Both the position numbers and the translations under genes were made by a program. A stretch of DNA of 64,000 nucleotides from positions 35,577,012-35,641,011 of the forward strand of contig CM067348.1 of assembly GCA_034190875.2 (NCBI GenBank), read 5' to 3'. Below the pieces are notes generated by a model. That model was not told where the DNA came from. It did not search any database and saw nothing but the letters and a program-made list of their open reading frames with translations. Position 1 is the stretch's first letter, and the number at the start of each line of letters is the position of its first letter. The stretch comes from Urechis unicinctus. Its lineage: Eukaryota; Annelida; Polychaeta; Xenopneusta; Urechidae. This document shows positions 1-11,600 of this stretch, piece by piece.

Positions 1-3000
1 ATATTACCTATGTGAGGAAAAAAAATCACGAAAAATTCACACCAAAGAAAAATATATTGAAAACATAATTGGAAAAATCCAAGAAATGAAAAAGTCTCTA
101 TGGAAATTCTCTAAGATACAATGAGCATCTTTGAGTTTGCTGATAGCCACAAGAGAGTAGAGTGATTACCAATACAGCCGCAGGCGTTGGGGGAACTCAT
201 GCTGGTCCCATTCATGAGCTGCGAGCCCCGGAGAGTCCAGTTAGGTACGGTGGTAATGGCGCCCCCTGGTGCGCTGATACACACTCCCAGGGCTCCGTCA
301 TGTCTGAACACACATACACACACAACACGTGAAGGGAAGAACGTCAACTGAATGATGCCCATTATAGAGATGATGACGAGAGAAAGTGATCTCACGCAGG
401 ACCACGAGAGGACCAGGTGTACTGGGTGGCCGGCAGCTTCTCTCGTAGCGAGTACTCGGCGGCCATCATCTCAGGCGAGACATACGCTCCCACACCTGAT
501 GCATCCCAACATCTTACTTCAACCTCTCATGTCATGCAAAACCATTCACTGGTACTGTTAGGGGTTACCAATATCTTACCCAAACATCATCATAGAGGAC
601 AAATCAAATGAGCCTAAAGGTTAAGATAAATTCATGATTTGGAGTGAGAGATATATTAGCCGGCATCACGGGCATCCAGGGGCAGAGCCCTCCACCCCTG
701 CTTAAGTAAAGACGATTTACATTGTAGACTGATGCCAATACATGATGCCGATTACAACAGTGATACCATCGCGAGTCATCTGTTATCAATGAGGGGGTCA
801 GATCATCATTTATATACGAGTCACCTATGAGTGCATCAGTGGTGCCACCTGGTGCCCCCATCGTGGACAATGCCGGGCCATTATTGCCAGCGCTGGAAAC
901 GAAGATGACCCCTCGCTGACTGCCTCGGAGAACACGTCGCACACACGACTACACACACAAACACAGAGGTGAGTCTGGGTTCTTACCAAGTGGACAACTT
1001 CGATTGAGGTTGGTGAGGAGTGCTGGAGAAGCTGCACCTACCCTGCGTTTGGCCACTGGGCACCTTCTCCATAGCTGAAATTGACGAGGTCACATGGCAG
1101 CTCCATGACACGCACCATCTGAGACACAGGTAACCCAGGTTGAGACACAGAAATACTGGCAAACACACGAGTGAGGCCAGACACAATATGAGTCAGACGG
1201 CAACCGAGTAAATGCAAGACAACCCAAGAGCTGAGCCATCCTTACTGCTCGAACAAGAGCGGAGCCTGTTTCCATGGAGCCCAGCCGTGTGTCGCCAATC
1301 TTGATTGCTACGATCTGAGCTCCCGGAGCAACCCCGGATCTAACAGGATCATCAGGGAAGTATCCGGCCGTGATCCCCGCCACGTGTGTCCCATGGGATC
1401 CTGGATACAGGATCATATTATCCAAAATCATATCGAGGGTTAAACATGGCTCATCCCACGTCTAGAGGATCCATGAGGGGTGATTATTTGACAGACATAT
1501 ATTAACTCTATCTGACTTCACCACAAGTTAATTAGATAGCGAGTCCATACAAACCTGCATTAGTTACCACTTCTAACGTGTTGCCCTCGTCGTAGATGTT
1601 GAAGGTGTAGTTGAGCATATCTGTCGCAACAAGCCAGAATTAGGTTGACACAGAATAAACCACTTATTTAAGGTGTATAACTCCCCCTCTGAGAGCGTAT
1701 CGTTAAACATTATGCTTACCTTACCTCTAAAGAGGACAAATTCAATTTCAACTGATGCAAACAAACTCACTTAAATAACTTTATTAGATTTGAAGCAATC
1801 TGAAAAATGGATATGGCCAATCTTTGAAAAGAGAGTTTCGTATATTGCTCAAGGATCTCTGTATTTGTCACGCACAGGGAGTAGGACAGTGTCTGTCAGG
1901 TGCAAATGTAGCGAGATGACTGACGGTGGCGTACTGCCGTGTGAGTCAGGTGCATACGTAGTGAGTTGACTGAAGGTGGCATACTGCTGTGTGAGTCAGG
2001 TGTATACTCAGTGAGTTGACTGACTGTGGCGTACTGCTGTGTGAGTCAGGTGTATACTCAGTGAGTTGACCGAGGGTGGCGCACTGCCATATGAGTCCGG
2101 TGCATACGTAGTGAGTTGACTGAAGGTGGCATACTGCTGTGTGAGTCAGGTGTATACTCAGTGAGTTGACTGACTGTGGCGTACTGCTGTGTGAGTCAGG
2201 TGTATACTCAGTGAGTTGACCGAGGGTGGCGTACTGCCATATGAGTCCGGTGCATACGTAGTGAGTTGACTGACTGTGGCGTACTGACGTGTGAGTTGGG
2301 TGCATACGTACCAAGTTGACTGACGGTGGCGTACTGCCTCTCCTCGCGGTACGCCGCCATGAGGGAACAAGATGCTAGATCCCCACACTCTGATGTGTCC
2401 ATGCACGCTCTGATGTCAAACATACACAGCAACAGTCGCAGAAGGTACATTATGATACCAGAAGGTTCATTATGATACCATTTTAATCTCAAATTTCACT
2501 ACGTCGCTGCCCATATTATATCATATTGCTGGTCAGGTATTGCGATGCATATATGTATGCCTCTAAAGTGCATGGAAGTAGAACACTGTAGATATAAATG
2601 GTGATTTCAGAACAGTTAGGATATATAAAAAGACTCATTTGACTGGTTTCATCAGAAATCGATAACTAGATAACAAAATACAAGTGCTCCAACCTCCAAG
2701 TTGATCCGTCATAGAAAACAAGACAATCATAGACGGGGAAAGAGTCAGTGTATTTCTTGTCGAAGTTGTTCAAGATGTCAAGTTGGTTTTGTAAATCTTC
2801 TCGCACTAATTTGTCCTCCTACAAACAACACAACAGCATCCGTCGTTTTCACGAGATTATCAAAACATTTTACACTGTGGACCACAAAACATACACCCAC
2901 AACTTGCTTATGATGCCTGTTAACTGTACAGCTAATTTTGGTTCAGGAACATCTGTGAGACAGGAAGGTGTAACATTAACTGGAGATCAAGCTATCACAG

Positions 3001-5846
3001 AGTTTTGTTGCTATGTGGCGTTACCGGCGAGAGGTTGGGGTGTGCCATGTCATATGCCTCTAGTTGCCGGGCAGCCTCAGCAGACTTCTCTCGATGATGA
3101 GCGTCCCACATTTTCTCTTTTCTCTCTCGACTCAGCCGATCTTTGAGCCCCTTTGGGTAGAGGTCAATGGCCATCTTGGTGCCTATGTGGTACTTGCCAC
3201 TTGGGTTGTTCCATGCTGATGGTATCTATGAGAGAATTACCTCCAATGAGTTCACACTTTTACTTATTAACTTTTCATTATGATAGAATAATTTCGCCGT
3301 GCCTTGATATATTTCAGGTTATAAAATTCTCCCTCCAATCATTCTATTCTGATCACAATGGTGTCATCAAGTGCATGAGGATGACATTGAGCTGACCTTG
3401 AGTGTGCGGCCAGTGAGACCAGTAATGGTTCCTTCCTCGGACACGCCCACTTCAGTCGATGTGTCCACGTCACCAGAGCCGCTGGCATCAATGATGTCAA
3501 TGATCTTGGGTTTACCTTCACTTGTGACCTTGACACACATTTGTGCCAGATTATAACATCATACAGTTTAACCATCACAGCTACAAAGTTCACACCTCAT
3601 ATACACTTATAAATAATACTCATACATCCCATTCTGAGAGACGGAGGGAGAGTCATTGGGATCTCGGTCACTTTAAAGGTTTTGTTGCTTTCATCCCAAT
3701 TGTGTAAGAGTTGAATGTCAAGCCATATCACACAAGTATGACATTTGAGACAATATAATTTAAAATTGGCTTATTTATAGGTTTCCCATTGCTGCTCATG
3801 CCGCAATAGGCAAGTTACCTCACCCTGGTCAGACGGAGTTATACATATAAACCTCCACAAGACATCCTGCAGTGCTTCCTCTCCCCTCATGGTCATTAAT
3901 GCAGATGCAGTTTATCGGTCATCTGGGTTCCCAAAATGCATTGCATGCCAAGAGGCCTTATCTACGGTGAATACAAGTGTTCTGTGATATGCTTACTCCC
4001 TGTGTCTTCAACCAAACTGAGTGAATAATGTCTTTCTTTAGCGCCACAACATTTGTTGTGCAATATTATGCATGTTGTTGGACTGATTGCTAAATTGGTC
4101 TGACTGTCATTGTCTCTGACTGTGGTAGTTTAGTCTGTGACATTTTGGATTAATTGCACATTCCCAAGATATCAACACATGACATTAAGCCTATAAGCTA
4201 CAAATCATTCACAATGAAGTTGGTAATTAATCTATTCAAGGAAAATAGACGTTGCCTAAGAATGGAATGTCTTCTAATTGGAGCTGCAACCGTTTGCTTC
4301 AAAGATAAGTCAAACCATGAATACAGCTGTCAACACACTGATTGTCCAGCAGGTTGACCCATTTAGTACCTACACTGTATATAAATTGAGATAAGTCGAC
4401 CCATCATACCTGGATGTCAACCAACTGACCTTCTGAAAATGGAACCATTGCCCATCGAAAAACAGTTGTCAACCCACTGCTTAACCAATCTTTGGATTGT
4501 TATTGACTAACAAACCTTGCACAGGTGTTTAAGTCAAATATTTTGAATGAAGGTCATTAAACATGTTCTTTTTATTAATTCCTGACACAGAGTACCTATG
4601 CAATTGTTCATGGAGCATACCATTCAGCTATAGGTTAACACGTGAAGGTCTATTACATTTTGAATCACAAAAAGAAAGGGACATGTTTTATGACACATTC
4701 TTCGGCGTTATGACATATAATTGTCGTGCAAGTCAGCTTATGTACAATATAAATCAAAAATGGTGGATGATATCATCCCACCAGTTGATTTTAACGCTTA
4801 TTCATAAAGACCTTACATTTAAGTCGCAGATAAACCAATACAACAGCTTCTGTTAGGCGTTGGATGACATGAATGATGTCTGTTGTCGTTTCCTTTTTCC
4901 ATATAACACAACACCTGGACACAGCTTGTGCCAAGAGTTGGCATTACAATGTATGACAAAATCGGACAAATCACTGTTTTCTTCAATAAAATTTCTACTT
5001 ATATCATTTCATTTTCCGCTGATTGTGTATTTTATAGCTCTGTAACACATAGTTAACAATAAAAGCATCGATGAAGCTTACTTAATTTGTGCACAAGAGG
5101 TACTCAGTGATTAGTTTCATCAAGACATATGGTGGCGTGAAATTATCTCTCTCTGATCAAATTCTTTGTTTACATTTCTTCATTCATTACTTATGAGTTA
5201 TGTGTTCTACGTGACGATTGCAAACAATATTAAAGTGATGTAATGATGATAAAGCATGCATTAGATCGCTAATATTCACAACACATGACAGGTGTATGTT
5301 TTCACTGAAGGTCGGTCGTTACGGGTTTACCTTAGGCTCCACATCATTTCGGCTACAGCGCAGATATGTGAGATCGGAACTAATAAACAGCCCACCCTGT
5401 CAGAGGCGAAGTTTCTTGGTCTACACATTCTGACTGATGGATGTGTGGACTAGACTCTAGAGTGAGACAGTAATGTTGCTGGTATCAGTCGACTAGAAAC
5501 CACATAAACACTGACACGCCCAACTCACTCTAACAGTAACTCTCGCCAACCCCCTCCTCTTGGCCTCAACCACACCAACGTCTGCATTTCACGTGTGCTT
5601 CCCAAAAATAAATCAAGAAAAATCGCAACATGTTCAGGCATATTTATATGAAACTGAAAGGAATATCAAGAAGATAATTGTTTTCACCTGCAGACCCGGG
5701 GCGCCTGGGTCGACTCCTGTGTCCATGATAGCAATAGTAATGCCCCTGCCATCATAGCCTGGGTATTTGTTGATAAAAGACCACGCTTCCGTCTCCTTCT
5801 TAGGCATTATGCCAAATACAGGAAAATCACCCATCGAATTCGCCAT
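1..5846 (-). CDS. TPP2: Tripeptidyl peptidase II, 5' half (partial at left edge)
   Basis: This is the giant cytosolic subtilisin-like exopeptidase that removes tripeptides downstream of the proteasome. Eleven exons are visible on the minus strand: 5688-5846 (start ATG 5844-5846), 3397-3528, 3025-3225, 2694-2818, 2312-2409, 1555-1620, 1246-1400, 1042-1118, 825-948, 396-495 and 170-303. All have GT-AG borders and matching phases. Exon 1 carries the catalytic Asp in [10 protein letters not shown], exon 7 the catalytic His in SHGTHVAG, exon 9 the oxyanion-type motif SSAGNNGP, and exon 11 the catalytic Ser in [10 protein letters not shown]. The order matches animal TPP2 from its N-terminus, and the rest of the protein lies left of the window. 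One oddity is a net frameshift inside exon 9 near 909-912 (see findings). Exon 5 ends inside a minisatellite. Identification is near certain; whether the frameshift is real or a sequence error is open. Confidence 0.95.
1894..2336. repeat. 50-bp minisatellite built from the TPP2 exon 5 splice-donor region
   Basis: About nine tandem 50-bp units. On the minus strand the first unit (2287-2336) contains the last codons of TPP2 exon 5 and its donor. Later units keep the flanking words CAGTACGCCAC and GTCAACT, but change the donor context TTGGTACG to TCACTACG or TCACTGAG, so most decoy donors are lost. The array occupies the start of intron 5. The unit length is not a multiple of three and several frames stay open, which produces spurious long reading frames. 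Confidence 0.9.
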
Positions 5847-8660
5847 CTTCGTAAAGAAGTAAAGTGACCGATAATTGGGAGTATTGTTGAGTGTTGTTAC
5901 GTGAGCGCCATCTGCTGAATGATCAACAAATCAAAATGGATACGCCGACTGTCACAGAGGCATAATCTAGAGCGGCTCGTACGCGAAGACCTGTGACTTT
6001 GTGTCTGTCGACCAAAGTTTATCCTGATCTCAGAGCTGCTCTTTTGTCCATATTGACAGGCAACGAGCCGATAAAAGACTGGACAAGGACAAGGTCGATA
6101 TCATGGGAACGCTAGGCCTTCACCTAGTTTGTACCCTACACCGGCTACAGTACGTCGATTGATCGTTAATGACGTTATATTAGCTCAATCAAACCTGGAG
6201 TAATTGCAGGTTTAAACAAAGATCGAACCGGCTGTTGGTCTGGTGTGCTACGTTATATGGAATAACAATGTAATGTCTCGTCGCACAGAGAAATCTAGGC
6301 TAGTATTTTTGGTCAGTCATGAAACAGGGAAAAATCTCACCACACGTGTAGTGTAGGCAAAGATACTCCGCCTCTGACAGCTCCGCGCCATTTACTCTGA
6401 CATCCGAGCTGTAGAGGTGGCATCAGATCATCAAAACACCAGGGGCGAGTTTCCTTGCCTAACGTGTAGTGATGGTACTGTTAGTAAACAGCATGGACGC
6501 TGTCAAAGGCAAAGTTACACAGACGAAATGGTCTACTTAACTTACGACGAGCCCAGCCCAACAGAACGAATGTTAAGGTGATGTCACTCATGTAACTGAA
6601 AATTCCTTGCACGGCTACAAGTTCACAACTCCCCAAGGAGTCCCAATCTTGCGTGGTCTCACAGGACATCCACGGAATGGTGATATAGTCACGTTGACGC
6701 CAGGCTAATTAAGCACTGAGGCATTGCAAGCATGATCAATTAAAATCCTTAAGAAATTAAAGTTAGGGATTGAACAGTCTTATGAATCAGACACACTAAA
6801 GACTGACAGGTGTTCTGGCAGGTGTTTCTCGTTAACAAGGTGTCACCTAAGGCAAAGACACTCCTCCTCTGACAGTGTCCGTGCTGTTGACTCTCGTCAA
6901 CCATTTGGTGCGAGTAAACTTTCATTGTGTCAGATACGATTGACTTTACTGTCATTAATTATGGAATAATCAGTCTTAACATATTGAGAAAGAATGCAGC
7001 CCCTTCACACGGAAAACATGCCATTACTTAGTGCAGTAGTTAAGCCTGAATGGCTGAAAACATATTGTACATATGAGTAAATGGAACTTGAATGCCACTC
7101 AAGTTGAACTATGATACAACACCCATAAAGCATATCGCTTAGGTTAATGCACAAGGTGGAAGAAGAAGCCAATCATTTGGAGATGGGTGGGGGGGGGGGG
7201 GGAGGTGACTTGCATACACAAATGTGATGTATGGGTTTGTAATTAAATCTTTCTTTTCAGGCCACATTGCCTCACATGGATAAAAATTGTTCCTCGTCAA
7301 TATTTTTTTCTAGATGGATTTCCGTTATTGTGTTAGACAGTTTTTTCCATTAGATGAAAACTTCAACCATGTTATTTACAAAAAAGTCTTAAACGAACAA
7401 TTAAATGATTCTAAGTTGTGTCAACATTGCTCTATGCAGTAAATATATATGAAGCTGTCTGGTTTAGTCTATCAAACTCCCCAAGTGAGATGAAAAACTC
7501 TACAAGTTCTTTTACATTTTATTAGGAATGATATTTACATTCAGCAACCACGGTGGAAATGCAGAAAATAAGCCGGCCAATGCAATAATGAAGATGCACA
7601 TCAACTGGTGAGATAAACAATGGATCAATGCCACCAAACAAATTGGACAACTCTGAAAAAAGATAACAATGTATAGTTAAAAAAAACTGTGACAACATTT
7701 CACACGAACTGTCCAATCACAGCACGGTATCATGGTTGCTATGGCAACCTGGGAAAGCCCACTTGGACAGCAGCAAATGCACGCAACTTGAATTGCTTGA
7801 CGACTGAAATGTGCAACACATTGGAGAAGTGGTAGGACAACGACTTGATTCTATCACATGCCTACGACATCACAGCCAGAGAAGGCACCCCAAGCCCAAT
7901 CAGGGCAAAGACAGCGGACTACGTGCAAGGCATGTTAATCACATGATGACAAAACAACTGCAAAACAATTGGTCAATTCAGCTGGGAGTAACAAAGAGAA
8001 ATGCTGTTAGGTATTTCCCCTCGGGAGAGCGACTTTCGGATTGGCAGCGTCCAGTATCTATGTGATGTTTACAACAAATGCATCTCAATTTGAGGTGCAT
8101 CATGAATGAATAAGACGGTTTCACCAAACCCGTCCAAACAAGTACATTCCTTACCCTTAAGATGATCTGAATTAAGATACTTCGATTCATACATGTCTAT
8201 TCAATGAAAAGTTGATGAATCTATGCATAGGTCCACAATGTTAACTCATTCTCTGCATGATATCACATTCGGATGACTTCAACTTATCTTCTGCGTTCAA
8301 TGCCGTCACTGTGCACGAGAGAGCGCCAATAAACACACACAATCATGGATTTCTCTGGACATACATACTATCAGTATTAGAGATCAACATATTCACCAGA
8401 AAAGTTAATGTGATGGTGGATGTAGGGATGAAGCACATGATTCTCTGTGGCTGCAGAGTGAAGCCAGTCGACGACAGTACATAAGCACTAAACACGATGT
8501 GACACAGAGCAATATCAGTCACCTCGCCAACGGTTGTCATAGCCACGACTGTGCCAGTCTATATCCCTGCACATGATGTAACAAATAGGCAACAATTGAT
8601 AAGATCCATCATATCACAGCAATATCACAGACTCCTAGCATCCTTCCACGGATCCGGCGG
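5847..8660. other. Intergenic: TPP2 upstream region and INTS6 downstream region
   Basis: No coding exon is recognised. The stretch separates the TPP2 start codon from the INTS6 stop codon. It holds a G-run near 7187-7202 and three related segments ending in CCTCTGACAG or its complement (about 5398-5425 inverted, 6353-6381 and 6845-6871). The first of these actually lies in TPP2 intron 1. A minus-strand AATAAA (TTTATT on the plus strand, 7518-7523) could serve INTS6, but it would imply a 3' UTR of about 1.1 kb. Short open frames here show no protein-like composition. Confidence 0.5.
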
Positions 8661-11600
8661 TCACCGGATCGGGGATTTGGGTCGGCCCCCATTGGCTGTG
8701 TTTTTCTGAGGGCTCTGGTCAGTGTTTGATAACGTTCCGGCGTACTGTTCTAACATTTGAACAAGTGAGAGTTTTTTGAAGCGCTGGGCCTCGTGCACGA
8801 CGCGTCGGAGGCAGACCTGTCGAGTTTCTACCGGGCCCTGGATCAACTGAAGCTGGCAGAATAAGTTGTCGTAGTCTGAAACAAAGCAGATACGGATGTA
8901 GAGAGGAAATAGATCCCAGCTTCATCAGGCTGACATATATCACATCAAACATCGTTTAATCGCCATCATTGTCCAAGATAGTAAGTTTCCCTTAAAGAAA
9001 TGAAATAAAGCTTCAGAATTAACTGTTCTTTTCAAACCGAAAACTCCTTTGTTCTGCAACCTGAGAATTATAAACAATGCTAAAATCCCAGGCTTGTATA
9101 ATAAGCTTCACTTAGGATCACAGAAAGATGGTGCGAGTGGGAAGGGAGACTTACTGTTGCCGGGACGCTTGACCAGTCGCAGGACAGTGTGTAGGGTGGT
9201 GACATTGTGCTCGTAGAGCTTACGCGACTTGAGCGCCGAGATGTGGGAGTTATGTTGGTTCTGTTCCATCATAGTGTGGAGTGTCTTCTCCGGGCTGGGC
9301 TGCTGAAGTAAACACCACACAGACACCACGTCATGTAGAGAAAACCATAATACAGACACCACGTCATGTAGAGAAAACCATAATACAGACACCACCTTCT
9401 GTAGAGAAAACCACAATACAGAAACCACATCATGTAGAGAAAACCACAATACAGACACCACATCATGTAGAGAAAACCATAAAACAGACACCACATCATG
9501 TAGAGAAAACCATAAAACAGACACCACATCATGTAGAGAACACCACAATACAGACACCACGTCATGTAGAGAAAACCATAATACAGACACCATGTCATGT
9601 AGGGACACCATAATACAGACACCATGTCATATAGGGACACCATAATTCGGACACCATGTCATATAGGGACACCACATCATACAGGGACACTATTATACAG
9701 ACACCATGTCATACAGGGACACCATAATACAGACACCACATCATGTAGGGATCAGCACAGACACCTACATCACATCTGCTAACAAACTGGTAACGTTATG
9801 TCTGGATCCATAGCAGACCTGATCCACTGTCAGGGTTGTGAAACCATAGAAAGCCAATATATCACACAGCATGTTGTGCAATAAGTGATCCTGATACAAG
9901 TAACACAAGGTGAAGGGGAGGACGATGCTGTGATTCCACCTATGCCCCATCCCCCACCCCCCGCAGAGCTGCCACTCTGACTTACCTTGAGAGACAGGTG
10001 TTCTGAGTCCATCTCAGGTAGGTAAGCGTCCGTGTGATTGGCGAGCAGCTCAGGTGAGTCTTCTTCAGCTGTGTCCAGCAGGTGGGAAGCTGCGTCCATG
10101 TGATTCAAATCTGGAGGCCGGCCCTCTGTTGACACACCACAGTGACATAACATACAGCATGGTGACATCATCTACAGTATGGTGACATCACATACAGTAT
10201 GGTGACATCACATACAGCATGGTGACATACAGCATGATGACATCACATACAGCATGCATGGTGACATCACATACACAGCATGGTGACAGCATCACATACA
10301 GCATGGTGACATCACATACAGCATGGTGACATCACATACAGCATGGTGACATCACATAGAGTATGGTGACATCACATACAGCATGGTGACATCAGTTAGA
10401 GTGGTGATCACATACACATGGTGACATCATTTAGAGTATGGTGACATCACATACAGCATGGTGACATCACATACAGACATCACATACAGTATGGTGACAT
10501 CACATACAGCATGGTGACATCACATACAGTATGGTGACATCACATACAGCATGGTGACATCACATACAGCATGGTGACATCATTTAGAGTATGGTGACAT
10601 CACATACAGCATGGTGACATCATTTAGAGTATGTTGACATCACATACAGCATGGTGACATCACATACAGCATGGTGACATCACATCATATACAGTATGGT
10701 GACATCACATACAGCATGGTGACATCATTTAGAGTATGGTGACATCACATACAGCATGGTGACATCATTTACAGTATGGTGACATCATTCACATGGTGAC
10801 ATCACATATGTGGTGACATCATTTATACAGTATGGTGACATCACATACAGCATGGTGACATCATTAACAGTATGGTGACATCATTTACAGTATGGTGACA
10901 TCACATACAGTATGGTGACATCACATACAGCATGGTGACATCACATACAGTATGGTTGACATCACATACAGCATGGTGACATCACATACAGCATGGTGAC
11001 ATCATTTACAGCATGGTGACATCACATACAGCATGGTGACATCATTTACAGTATGGTGACATCACATACAGCATGGTGACATCATTTAGAGTATGGTGAC
11101 ATCACATACAGCATGGTGACATCACATACAGTATGGTGACATCATTTAGAGTATGGTGACATCACATACAGCATGGTGACATCATTTAGAGTATGGTGAC
11201 ATCACATACAGCATGGTGACATCACATACACTGGTTTCTATTAAGACAATTTGTCTTTGAGAAGATAACTCATTGAGGAGCATTTCACAGCACAGTTCAT
11301 AGGAGTGTTAACACAGCATGTTAATGGATTTTGTAGGTGGATTTCAGATGTATTGAGAATGGCATAGTACAGCTTGTTACCTGGTGGGCAATGTGTCCCG
11401 GCGGAAGGTGAAGGTCGAGAGAGATGATGTCAGGGGCGTAGCAACATGTCATACAGGTTACACACAGCATGACGCGCTGGACTGTGTCGGTGGATGAGCG
11501 GACCATCAGAATGTCCAGGGGCGTAGGACTGTGTACAGGGGACATGAGATGACGCGCTGCGATGTCGCGTAATAGCGGACTGTCAGTGGCAGGTACCACA

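Noticed and set aside
9281-9613. Repeat-peptide frames at 9108-9643, 15047-15365, 21330-21915, 37514-38017 and 53724-54083
   Set aside because: They follow minisatellite units on both strands at once, and their composition is set by the DNA repeat, so no protein is supported.
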